Source: Jatrophihabitans sp. GAS493 (lineage in GTDB: Bacteria; Actinomycetota; Actinomycetes; Mycobacteriales; Jatrophihabitantaceae). Taken from it: a stretch of DNA of 64,000 nt. Where the stretch lies: the NCBI RefSeq assembly GCF_900230215.1, contig NZ_LT907982.1, positions 1,984,001 through 2,048,000 on the forward strand, given 5' to 3'. The translations under genes and the position numbers were made by a program. Shown one piece after another: positions 56,436 to 64,000 of the stretch. The notes under the pieces are model-generated. The model was not told where the DNA came from. It did not search any database and saw only the letters and a program-made list of their open reading frames with translations. Positions within the stretch are counted from its first letter, which is position 1; the number at the start of each line of letters is the position of its first letter.

Positions 56436-57464
56436 ATGACGCAACACCCGACCAGGAGGGCACCCCACGGGCGGATGAGGCACGGTGCGATTGTCTGGAG
56501 CTGGCGCAATGCCGTCTTCGGTTTGTTGATCAGTCTTGGTGGCGCGGTGACGATCGCGCTCGGCTCCACGGCGACCGGCCTGGCGCTGCTACTCGGCTCG
56601 CTGCCCGCGGCGAGCATCGGGCTGCTTGCGACCCGCCACGCCCGCCGCGCGCTGGTGGTGGTCGGCGTGCTCTTCGGGGCGTTCATGATGCTGGGCGGCC
56701 TGCTCGCCCAGTCCTGGCTCACCGCTGTGCTGGGAATGTTCGGGCTGGCCTTCGGAGCCTGTTGGCTGGGGGCTCGCCGCCCGCTCGGTCAGTTGGGAAT
56801 CGCGCTCTGTGTTCCGATCGCCGGCGTCGGATTGAGCTACTCCGACCTCGCCTCGGCGGTGCGGACGGGCCTGCTACTGGCCGGTGGGTCGGTGATCGCC
56901 TACCTCTGGTCCCTCGCTCTCCCCGAGTACCCGCGGCCCCTCCGATCGCCTCGTGCACTGATGAGCGCGGACCAGGCCCGCGACTACGGTGTCCGCCTTG
57001 GTCTGGCCGGGGCGGTGGCGGCCGGCGTGGGCTTCGCGCTGGGGACCGAGCACGTCGGCTGGATCGCCGGCGCCACGCTCTTCGTCATGCGCCCGTCGCG
57101 AGAGATGCAGCGGCTGCGCAGCGTCGGCCGGGCCGCATCGGTGCTCGTCGGCGCGTCGGTCGCTGCTTGGACGCTCTCATTGCATCCGGGGCATCTGGCG
57201 ATTGCGGTGGTGGCCGCGTCCGCCCTGGTCGCCGCCGCCGCGCTGCACGGCAGTCGCTGGTACGTCATACCGGCCTTCTCGACTTTCCTGGTCCTCTGGG
57301 TGCTGCTCTATGACAACGACACAACCGCCGGGATCGAGCACCGTTTCGCCGAGCGCACCCTCGACACGCTCTGTGGACTGGCAATCGCCTTCGTCTTCGG
57401 GGTCGCGCTACCGACGCTGTCAGAGCGTTCGGCGCGGCGGCGTCGGGTTAGCTCAGCACCGTGA
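56436..57464 (+). CDS. FUSC-like multi-pass membrane protein
   Basis: About 342 aa with roughly ten membrane helices in two halves, like the FUSC/aromatic-acid exporter group: an N-half of helices, a cytoplasmic loop (ALPEYPRPLRSPRALMSADQARDYGVRLGLA) and a C-half. No clear Shine-Dalgarno marks the start; I used the ATG at 56436, but 56331-56475 are all possible. It overlaps the convergent GAP gene at its 3' end by 17 nt. The exported substrate is unknown. Confidence 0.8.
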   Translation: MTQHPTRRAPHGRMRHGAIVWSWRNAVFGLLISLGGAVTIALGSTATGLALLLGSLPAASIGLLATRHARRALVVVGVLFGAFMMLGGLLAQSWLTAVLGMFGLAFGACWLGARRPLGQLGIALCVPIAGVGLSYSDLASAVRTGLLLAGGSVIAYLWSLALPEYPRPLRSPRALMSADQARDYGVRLGLAGAVAAGVGFALGTEHVGWIAGATLFVMRPSREMQRLRSVGRAASVLVGASVAAWTLSLHPGHLAIAVVAASALVAAAALHGSRWYVIPAFSTFLVLWVLLYDNDTTAGIEHRFAERTLDTLCGLAIAFVFGVALPTLSERSARRRRVSSAP

Positions 57465-58122
57465 TGCCGTCGCCCACGAGCTTGAGGCCGATGACGAAGA
57501 AGAGCACCGCCATGATCGCCGAATTGTTCTGAATGAACCAGTGACGCCAGCTCTCCAGCGTCGCGACGGCCTTCTCACCGGTGAAGAGGTAGACGGCAAG
57601 TGGCGCGAGCACCCCGAGCGAACCGATGATGACGAAGAGTGCGATGGCGACGATCTGTTCGCCGGTGGCGGCGCCGGTCGCGGCGATGGAGGCGGCCGCG
57701 GCGATCGTCAGGGTTCCGTTCTTGGGGTTGACGGTAGCCAGCAGCGCGCCGAGGCCGAAGGACTTGGCCGGTTGCAGGGTGTCGAGGCTGGCCATCCACT
57801 TCGGGGCCGGTGGCTCGGTGCCGGCCTTGGGGCGGCTGCGCCACTGCTTCACCGCGAAGGCGAGCAGCAGCAGGCCGAGCAGCAGCTTCAGCCAGCCCGT
57901 CCACTTGGCCGGCCCAGTGTCGGAGGAGGCGTTGGCCGGCCCGGCCAGAGCGAGGACAACCCCACCCAGCGCAGCGAGACCGACGACCCAGCCCGCGGCG
58001 AAGAGCGATCCGGTGGCCCGCCCTTTGGGCGTGGCCAGCAGCAGGATGATGGCCACGATCGGGAAGGGGCTGACCGCTACACCCGCCGCGAATCCGAGCA
58101 TCGATCCGATAGCCGCGCCCAT
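57448..58122 (-). CDS. GAP/Sap-family membrane protein (paralogue 2)
   Basis: A 224-aa second GAP/Sap-family (LysE-like) protein with six helices. The ATG at 58122 has GAGGGA at 6 nt; a GTG two codons upstream would have no room for it. Its N-half (GFAAGVAVSPFPIVAIILLLATPKG) and central LATVNPKNGTLTIAAAA segment are typical of the family. It is divergent from the second SulP gene and overlaps the FUSC gene end. Confidence 0.83.
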   Translation of the reverse strand: MGAAIGSMLGFAAGVAVSPFPIVAIILLLATPKGRATGSLFAAGWVVGLAALGGVVLALAGPANASSDTGPAKWTGWLKLLLGLLLLAFAVKQWRSRPKAGTEPPAPKWMASLDTLQPAKSFGLGALLATVNPKNGTLTIAAAASIAATGAATGEQIVAIALFVIIGSLGVLAPLAVYLFTGEKAVATLESWRHWFIQNNSAIMAVLFFVIGLKLVGDGITVLS

Positions 58123-58261
58123 GTGCACTCCCTCGCTGCAGGTGGTCGGGTGTCGCAGCCTGCGCCTCGATCATGCCCACCGGGTGCGAATAGTGTCGTC
58201 ACCCTGACCGCATGGGGTCAACGCTGCGGGCAGCCAGCATTCTGGAGCAACATCGCTGATC

Positions 58262-58296
58262 AAGGAGTCGTTATGAGTCGCTGTCCATGGCTGTGA
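58262..58296 (+). promoter_or_regulatory. Putative leader uORF (MSRCPWL) overlapping the second SulP start
   Basis: AAGGAG (58262-58267) sits 5 nt before an ATG (58273) that opens a seven-codon ORF, MSRCPWL, ending in TGA at 58294-58296. The SulP ATG (58287) lies inside it in another frame and has no Shine-Dalgarno of its own. A Cys codon in a leader before a sulfate-type transporter resembles known actinobacterial cysteine-responsive attenuation leaders. Regulation is inferred. Confidence 0.45.
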
Positions 58297-59969
58297 CGAA
58301 CCTGCGCACGCTCGCACCGGCCTGGATGCGGCATTATCGGCGCGACTGGCTGCGGGCCGATGTGGTGGCCGGGCTCACCGCCGGCGCCGTGGTCATCCCA
58401 CAGGCAATGGCCTACGCCACCATCGCCGGGGAGCCGGTGCAGGTCGGGCTCTACACCTGCCTCGTCCCGATGGTCGTCTACGCCCTCACCGGTGGTTCCC
58501 GGGCGATGAGCTTCAGCACCACATCGACGATCGCCACCCTCACCGCGGCCACCCTGGTGGCGGCCGGCGTCGCCGCCAGTTCCACGAATCCCGAAGGCGC
58601 CCTCAGCACGCTGACGCTGCTCGTCGGCGTGCTGCTGATCGTGTGCCGGGTGCTGCACATCGGGAATTTGATCAACAGCATCTCCGACGCGCTCCTACTC
58701 GGGTTGAAGGTCGGCGTCGGGCTCACCGTCGCCCTCGGACAACTGCCGAAGCTGCTCGGCATCGCGCCCCCGCCTGAGGGCGACGGATTCTTCCGCAACC
58801 TCTGGTATTCGCTGCAGCATCTCTCCGATGCCAACCTGGCCACGGTGCTGCTGGGCTTCGGATCGGTGGCGGTGCTGCTCATTCTCAAGCAGATCAATCC
58901 GAGAATCCCCGGGCCGCTGGTCGCAGTGGTCGGCGGAATCCTCCTCTCCTCCGCGCTGCACCTCGACGAGCATGGGGTCGCGAAGATCAGCAAGGTCCCC
59001 AGCGGGCTGCCGCTTCCGCAGTGGCCGTCGCTGCATCATCTCGGTGACCTGCTTCCCGGTGCCATCGCCATCACGCTGATGGCGGCGCTGGAGACGATCT
59101 CGGTGGCCCGCAGCATCCGCCACGAGGGGGAGCCGCCGATCGACAATGATCAGGAGCTCTTCGCCAACGCGGCCGGGACCTTCGCCGGCGCCTTCTTCCA
59201 GGCGCTGCCGGCGGCCGGCGGCTTCTCCCAGAGCGCGGTCAACAGCGGCGCCGGAGCCAAGACGCAGGTCAGCCAGCTCGTCACCGTGGTGCTCGCCATT
59301 CTCACCGCGCTCTTCCTCGGACCGGTGCTCTCCGAGCTTCCGCAGGCGACTCTGGGCGCCGTCGTGGTGGTCGCCACCCTCGGCCTGATCTCCGTCCGGG
59401 AGATCGTCGCGCTGGCCCGCTTCGATCCGCTGGAGTTGGCGATCACCTTGATCACGGCGGCGGTGGCCTTGGTCTCCGGCCTGCTGGTGGCGGTCGCGGT
59501 CGGCGTCGCACTGACCTTCCTGCTGGTGCTCGTCGAGTTGAACAAGCCCCCGGTGATCGAGCTCGGCGCCCGGCCGGGCGGTGGCGTGGCCCCGCTCAGC
59601 GCCGGTGGCGAGATCGTAGAGGGGCTGCTGATCCTCCGGGTCGGAGCGCCGCTCTATACCGCGAACGTGCGGGCGGTCGCGGCTGCGATCAGCGAGCGCG
59701 TAGCCGCCGCCGGGCGGCCGCTGAGTGTGGTGCTGCTGGATGCGACGGCCGCCGGAACGCTGTCGATGACGATTCTGTCGACCATGCTGGAGACACAGCG
59801 GGAGTTGAACGAGGAGGGGATCGGGCTCTGGGCCTCGTCCCTTTCAGAACACGCACTGGCCATCGCTCGCCGCGCTCCCAACTGGAAATTGTGGGCCGCC
59901 GAAGGGCGCGTCTGGCCCACGGCTGAGGACGGCGTGGCGGCCTTCCGGGCGAGGCCCGCGGCCAAGTAA
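58287..59969 (+). CDS. SulP-family anion transporter (paralogue 2)
   Basis: A 560-aa SulP transporter with the family signature LTAGAVVIPQAMAYATIAG, about 12 helices and a C-terminal STAS-like domain (about 440-555). The STAS domain lacks a clear DSxG element and is more degenerate than in paralogue 1. ATG at 58287 or GTG at 58293; neither has a close Shine-Dalgarno, and both overlap the leader uORF. Divergent from GAP paralogue 2. Confidence 0.9.
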   Translation: MAVTNLRTLAPAWMRHYRRDWLRADVVAGLTAGAVVIPQAMAYATIAGEPVQVGLYTCLVPMVVYALTGGSRAMSFSTTSTIATLTAATLVAAGVAASSTNPEGALSTLTLLVGVLLIVCRVLHIGNLINSISDALLLGLKVGVGLTVALGQLPKLLGIAPPPEGDGFFRNLWYSLQHLSDANLATVLLGFGSVAVLLILKQINPRIPGPLVAVVGGILLSSALHLDEHGVAKISKVPSGLPLPQWPSLHHLGDLLPGAIAITLMAALETISVARSIRHEGEPPIDNDQELFANAAGTFAGAFFQALPAAGGFSQSAVNSGAGAKTQVSQLVTVVLAILTALFLGPVLSELPQATLGAVVVVATLGLISVREIVALARFDPLELAITLITAAVALVSGLLVAVAVGVALTFLLVLVELNKPPVIELGARPGGGVAPLSAGGEIVEGLLILRVGAPLYTANVRAVAAAISERVAAAGRPLSVVLLDATAAGTLSMTILSTMLETQRELNEEGIGLWASSLSEHALAIARRAPNWKLWAAEGRVWPTAEDGVAAFRARPAAK

Positions 59970-60072
59970 TCTTCTGGGCACCTCCTACGTCGGCGACGCT
60001 ATCGCGCCGCACTTCACGCGCGGCGAGTGAGGCGCGATGTCGCCGCGGGCGGCAGGCTGAGCCAAGAGACGA

Positions 60073-61221
60073 TTGGGTGGCGCTGAGTTGGCGAACGAGG
60101 GCATGGACGGGAACTCCGTGGAGGGGCCGATCTCGGACGTTGACACCGACGCGCCGGCGGTCGCCGACGGACTTCCGGCCGTACCCCCGGGCCGGATCGA
60201 GAAGTGGCGAGGTCGAGCCGAGCGGGCCCGGGCCCGGGGTGAGGATGCCGCCGACCGCTATCAGCAGCGGGCGGTGGAGCAGCCACTGCTGTCACTCCCG
60301 ATCGTCTTCGTCGGCCGCTACACCGCGCGACAGGGGATGCTGCTGGCCTCCGCGGTCGCCTTCCGGCTCTTTCTCTGGTTGCTGCCGCTCTCGCTGCTCG
60401 CCGCCGGAATCCTGGCCGGTATCGCCTCGAACCGGCACGCCAATGTCGAGTCGGCCGCCCGCAAGGCCGGCTTGACCGGGGCGGCCAGCCAGCAGGTCAC
60501 GACGGCGCTCGAGGGCGGCGGCCGATCCTGGTGGGTCGCCGTGGTGGTCGGTCTGGTGCTGCTGCTGTGGACGACCCGCACCCTGGTGCGCAACCTCGTC
60601 GTCGTGAACGCTCACCTCTGGGGGGCGCCGCTGCGCAAGCGGAAGCAGAAGGAGCAACTCACCACCGTCGCCTACTTCCTCCTCGGATGGACGGTCGTGC
60701 TTGTTGCTGTCACCGGAGTGGCCAAAGCCCGGCAGTACATCCCCGGCGGCTTCGTGATCGTCGGAATCTGCCAGGCCGTGGTGCTGGGCGGTGCCTGGCT
60801 GCTGGTCACATCACGACTGCCCGACCGCCGGACCGGTTGGCAGGCGCTGCTTCCCGGGGCCGTCCTCTTCGGGGTCGTCTTCGCCGCCTTGCACGCTGTC
60901 AGCCGGGTCTACCTACCGAACAAGCTTCATAGCGCGTCCGAGCTGTACGGTTCGCTCGGCATCGCGGCGACGATGCTGGCTTGGCTACTGATCATCGGGC
61001 AGGTGATCATCTTCTCTTCGCTGGCGAACGTGGTCTGGGCCGACTTCCTCGCCGAGCGGCACGGGCTGCCGGTACTGGCCCGGGGCACCGACGACGGGAT
61101 ACCGGCGGCCGAGGGGGAGTCAGACGATCACGATGAATTGGGCGACGGGCCACCGGCCTCGCCACTGCCGTCGCTGCTGCATTCGCAGGTCCCGGGCAAT
61201 GAGGTCGAGCCCCGGCTCTGA
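60073..61221 (+). CDS. YihY/BrkB-family membrane protein
   Basis: About 382 aa with six helices of the YihY/virulence factor BrkB family (formerly and wrongly called RNase BN). Typical pieces are the GMLLASAVAFRLFLWLLPL start of the membrane part, the WTTRTLVRNLVVVNAHLWG segment and SLGIAATMLAWLLIIGQVI near the end. Acidic, flexible N- and C-terminal tails. The TTG at 60073 is the longest start; an ATG at 60103 is possible. Confidence 0.87.
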   Translation: MGGAELANEGMDGNSVEGPISDVDTDAPAVADGLPAVPPGRIEKWRGRAERARARGEDAADRYQQRAVEQPLLSLPIVFVGRYTARQGMLLASAVAFRLFLWLLPLSLLAAGILAGIASNRHANVESAARKAGLTGAASQQVTTALEGGGRSWWVAVVVGLVLLLWTTRTLVRNLVVVNAHLWGAPLRKRKQKEQLTTVAYFLLGWTVVLVAVTGVAKARQYIPGGFVIVGICQAVVLGGAWLLVTSRLPDRRTGWQALLPGAVLFGVVFAALHAVSRVYLPNKLHSASELYGSLGIAATMLAWLLIIGQVIIFSSLANVVWADFLAERHGLPVLARGTDDGIPAAEGESDDHDELGDGPPASPLPSLLHSQVPGNEVEPRL

Positions 61222-61473
61222 GCCGTCGTGGTTAGGGCTCGGCAGCTAGTCGGGGGCTGGGTTAGTGGGCTACCCAGACCACCAGCGCTATCGCCACGAT
61301 CGCTGCGGCGCCCCACTTGAGACTCAGACCGGCCGCGAAGTTTCGGACTCGCGACGCTGGCCGATCCTGGTCACCTCGCTGGTTGAGCGGCTGGAATAGG
61401 GCTCGGCGCAGCCTCGCCGGTCACACCCCGCTGGCGGTACTTCGTGAGATTCCTCAGCGCCGGAGCTAAACAC

Positions 61474-64000
61474 TTGCCCTGCGCGGACGATGACACGTCT
61501 GTGACCGGACTCTCCTTCGCCCGTACCAAGGACGGCGGCAGCCTGCGCGTTTGGTTGTTGTCCCTGGTGATGGTGCCCATTGTCGGAATCGGTGCCGCAG
61601 CCGCCTTGGAGATCACGTCGCACATCTCCACGGTGCGCTCAGATCAGAAGGTGGAGCGGATCGTCCAGGCCACGGTCGACATCAACCGGGTCCGGGCTGA
61701 CCTTCAACTGGAGATGCTGCCGGCGCTGACCGGTTCGCTGGTCGCCAACCCGCAGTTGCGGACCGCGCTCGGGCTGACCCCGACGCAGACGCAGCAACTG
61801 GCGGCGACTATCGCCCAGGTCCCGAAGCTGCGTAAATCCACCGACGCCGCGCTCAGCACGCTGGCCGCGCGCACCGATCTCGATTCCCTCGGCACGCGCA
61901 CGCAGGCCCAGGTCAAGCAACTGCGAGCCACGATCGACAGTGGGACCTACCCGCACACCGCCTTCGAGGCTGGCATCGAAGTCCTCGACACGCTCTCTGC
62001 CGCGCAGAACGATCAGACGGCCGCCGCCATCCGCATCGGGCTGGACCCGGCGTCGAACCGGGCGTTGATCGACCTGGCCATGGTCACCCGAGCCGTCCAG
62101 TTCGCCGGTGAGCAGACCCCGTTCTTCGTCGGCGCCCAGTTCCCGGGTGTGGTCTCTCCGGAGGCCACCGCGCAGACCCTCTGGGTGCAGGCCTGGGGCA
62201 GCTACCAGGCCTGGTCGTCGGCAATTCTGGAGCAGACCTCGGCCTCGACGCGCGCCGTGTGGAGCAAGGCGATCAACAGCCTGGTGGTGAAGTCGGTCGA
62301 TGACATCTGGGACCAGACGACTGGGAAACCCACCTTCGTCGGGACGCTGCCCACGCTGAAGGTCGTGCTGAGCGATGCGCAGCGCAACTCCGCGCTCTCC
62401 GGTGCGCAGGACTACAGCGTCGCGCTGGTGCTGGATTCAGCCCGGGCCCAACAGACGGCGGCGACCAGGGCTCTGGCCATCATCGTCGGTCTCTGCCTGC
62501 TCGTCATCGCGGCCAGCCTCGCGGCCGCGCGCTGGGCGCAGCGGGCCCTTACCAAGCCGCTGGAGCGACTCGCCCGTCAGGCTACTGAAGTTAGCCAGGG
62601 CGAGCTCATCGACGTAGCCATCAGCGGCCCGCACGAGGTGCGGACGGTGGCCCGCGGCCTCTCGGAGTCGGTGAACAGCCTGCGCACCATTCAGGCCCAG
62701 GCCGCCGCGGTGGCCGCCGGCGACCTCGACAGCCGGGTGGTGGCGACGCCGGTGCCGGGTGCGCTCGGGGCTGTGGTGCATGCATCGGTGTCACGCATCG
62801 TCGGTGCGATCCGAGATCGCGAGAGCGCCCAGAACGCGCTGGCGCACCGGGCCGCGCATGATCCGCTGACCGAACTACCGAACCGTGGTGAGGCGCTGGC
62901 CCTGATCGAGGGTGCGCTGCACCGGGCCCAGCGCTCGGGCACCCAGACCGCGCTGATGTTCGTCGACCTGGACCACTTCAAGGCGGTGAACGACAAGCTC
63001 GGCCACGCCGCCGGCGATGCAGTGCTGCAGACGATGTCGCGCCGGATGAAGGCGCTCATGCGGGCCGGTGACACGGTGGCCCGTCTGGGTGGCGATGAGT
63101 TCGTCATCCTGCTCGAATCGGTCACCGATGAGGGCGGCTGCTATCGGCTGGCCGAGCGGATCGTCGCCGCGGCGGCCGAGCCCATCCCCGTCGGGCAGCG
63201 GGAGGCCCGCATCGGGGCCAGCGTCGGGGTCGCGATCTGCCGTGACGGAAACGTCGATGCCAGCCGTCTACTGCTGGAGGCCGACGCCGCCGTCTACCGC
63301 GCGAAGAGCAGCGGTCGGGGGCAGATCGCCGTCTTCGACGAGGATCTGCGCTCGGAACTGGCCGATCGAATCGGGCTGGAGCAGGCGCTGGTGAATGCCC
63401 TGCAGCGCGACGAGTTCGTGCTGCACTATCAGCCGCTGGTCGACTTGAACAACGCCTCGATCATCGGTGTCGAGGCACTCATCCGCTGGAACCGTCCGGG
63501 TGTTGGCCTGGTCGGACCGGACACCTTCATTCCCACCGCCGAGGGTTCGGCGCTCATCGACGACATCGGTCAGTGGGTGCTGGAGGCGGCGACGGCCCAG
63601 TTGGCTGAGTGGAGCTCGGCCAACCCGGCCTTGAACGAGCTGACGATGTCGGTGAACATCTCCGGGCGGCACCTGTGCAGTGCGCAGTTGCCCGAGGAGG
63701 TCGCGCACGTGCTGGCGACGTCGGGCGTTGCGGCCCGCCGGCTCATCATCGAGATCACCGAGACCGTCCTGGTTGACAGCCCGATCGCCAAACACAACAT
63801 GAAACGCCTGCAGGAGTTGGGTGTTCTCATCGCTCTGGACGATTTCGGGACGGGGCACACCTCGATCGGACAGCTCCCGTCGCTTCCGGTGGACATCCTG
63901 AAGATCGACCGCAGCTTCGTCGCCTCCGACGAGCCGGGGAACCAGGACTTGCTGCACCTCATGGTGGCGGCCGCGCACGCCTTCGACCTGACGGTGGTGG
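61474..64000 (+). CDS. Membrane HAMP-GGDEF-EAL protein, cut by the window end
   Basis: The gene is open to the window edge, so at least 842 aa are seen. I favour the TTG at 61474, which has GGAG at 8 nt; a GTG at 61501 is the alternative. It has a membrane helix near the N-terminus, a large outside sensor domain to about 320, a second helix, a HAMP-like linker, GGDEF (ARLGGDEFVILLE, intact) from about 470 and EAL (GVEALIRWNRPG, intact) from about 640. The C-terminus of EAL is missing. It is the second GGDEF-EAL protein in this window. Confidence 0.93.
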   Translation, partial: MPCADDDTSVTGLSFARTKDGGSLRVWLLSLVMVPIVGIGAAAALEITSHISTVRSDQKVERIVQATVDINRVRADLQLEMLPALTGSLVANPQLRTALGLTPTQTQQLAATIAQVPKLRKSTDAALSTLAARTDLDSLGTRTQAQVKQLRATIDSGTYPHTAFEAGIEVLDTLSAAQNDQTAAAIRIGLDPASNRALIDLAMVTRAVQFAGEQTPFFVGAQFPGVVSPEATAQTLWVQAWGSYQAWSSAILEQTSASTRAVWSKAINSLVVKSVDDIWDQTTGKPTFVGTLPTLKVVLSDAQRNSALSGAQDYSVALVLDSARAQQTAATRALAIIVGLCLLVIAASLAAARWAQRALTKPLERLARQATEVSQGELIDVAISGPHEVRTVARGLSESVNSLRTIQAQAAAVAAGDLDSRVVATPVPGALGAVVHASVSRIVGAIRDRESAQNALAHRAAHDPLTELPNRGEALALIEGALHRAQRSGTQTALMFVDLDHFKAVNDKLGHAAGDAVLQTMSRRMKALMRAGDTVARLGGDEFVILLESVTDEGGCYRLAERIVAAAAEPIPVGQREARIGASVGVAICRDGNVDASRLLLEADAAVYRAKSSGRGQIAVFDEDLRSELADRIGLEQALVNALQRDEFVLHYQPLVDLNNASIIGVEALIRWNRPGVGLVGPDTFIPTAEGSALIDDIGQWVLEAATAQLAEWSSANPALNELTMSVNISGRHLCSAQLPEEVAHVLATSGVAARRLIIEITETVLVDSPIAKHNMKRLQELGVLIALDDFGTGHTSIGQLPSLPVDILKIDRSFVASDEPGNQDLLHLMVAAAHAFDLTVV

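Noticed and set aside
56989-58296. 435-aa plus-strand frame ending in the uORF sequence
   Set aside because: Most of it is an out-of-frame shadow of the FUSC and GAP genes; only the last seven codons have their own Shine-Dalgarno and are reported as a leader uORF.

Overview
The window is high-GC DNA with dense coding and many GTG/TTG starts. It looks like a chromosomal piece of an actinomycete (Actinomycetota). The strongest signs are a mycobacterial-type ESX (type VII) secretion locus with a mycosin, an IdeR/DtxR-type iron box, two GAP/Sap-family membrane proteins, a large LuxR (LAL) ATPase regulator, and the order of the str, S10, spc and alpha ribosomal operons ending in rplQ-truA. I cannot name the genus; a Frankia/Jatrophihabitans-like lineage is only a guess. 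I see no rRNA, tRNA, CRISPR array, insertion sequence or prophage.

Layout. (1) 0-11 kb: a compact type VII secretion locus. On the minus strand, eccC is followed by two WXG100 genes, an EspC-like gene, a 790-aa WXG-containing putative substrate and a small acidic protein. On the plus strand are eccD and mycP. eccB, eccE and eccA are not in view. (2) 11-12 kb: a polyprenyl diphosphate synthase. (3) 12.2-16.9 kb: the str operon (rpsL, rpsG, fusA, tuf), without rpoB/rpoC upstream. (4) 17-36 kb: the S10, spc and alpha clusters in canonical order, with secY, adk, map, infA, rpmJ, rpoA, rplQ and truA. They are broken by several strong hairpins and by one minus-strand acyltransferase gene. Several ribosomal proteins carry long low-complexity tails.

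(5) 36-44 kb: accessory genes: a secreted lipase, an RBBP9-like hydrolase, a papain-like-fold unknown, a siderophore-interacting flavoprotein behind an iron box, a PAS-GGDEF-EAL protein and a multi-pass membrane protein. (6) 44-47 kb: a LAL-type LuxR regulator whose 3' end is repeated three times. (7) 46.8-61 kb: a membrane-transport-rich region: K+ channel, two SHOCT proteins, two GAP/Sap proteins, two SulP transporters, DedA, FUSC-like and YihY proteins. Inside it lie a cytoplasmic-type sulfatase and its formylglycine-generating enzyme. (8) 61.5 kb to the end: a second GGDEF-EAL protein, cut by the window edge.

How the genes fit together. The T7SS genes form a secretion unit with candidate substrates beside the ATPase. 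The ribosomal block is a standard translation superoperon. The most interesting accessory grouping is sulfur-related: sulfatase plus FGE, two SulP permeases (one behind a tiny Cys-containing upstream ORF with its own strong Shine-Dalgarno) and two GAP/Sap lipid-export-type proteins. I propose an organosulfate scavenging or sulfated-metabolite handling module; that is inference from gene content. Short tandem duplications at gene ends and junctions also recur through the window (esx, fusA, LuxR, K+ channel leader).
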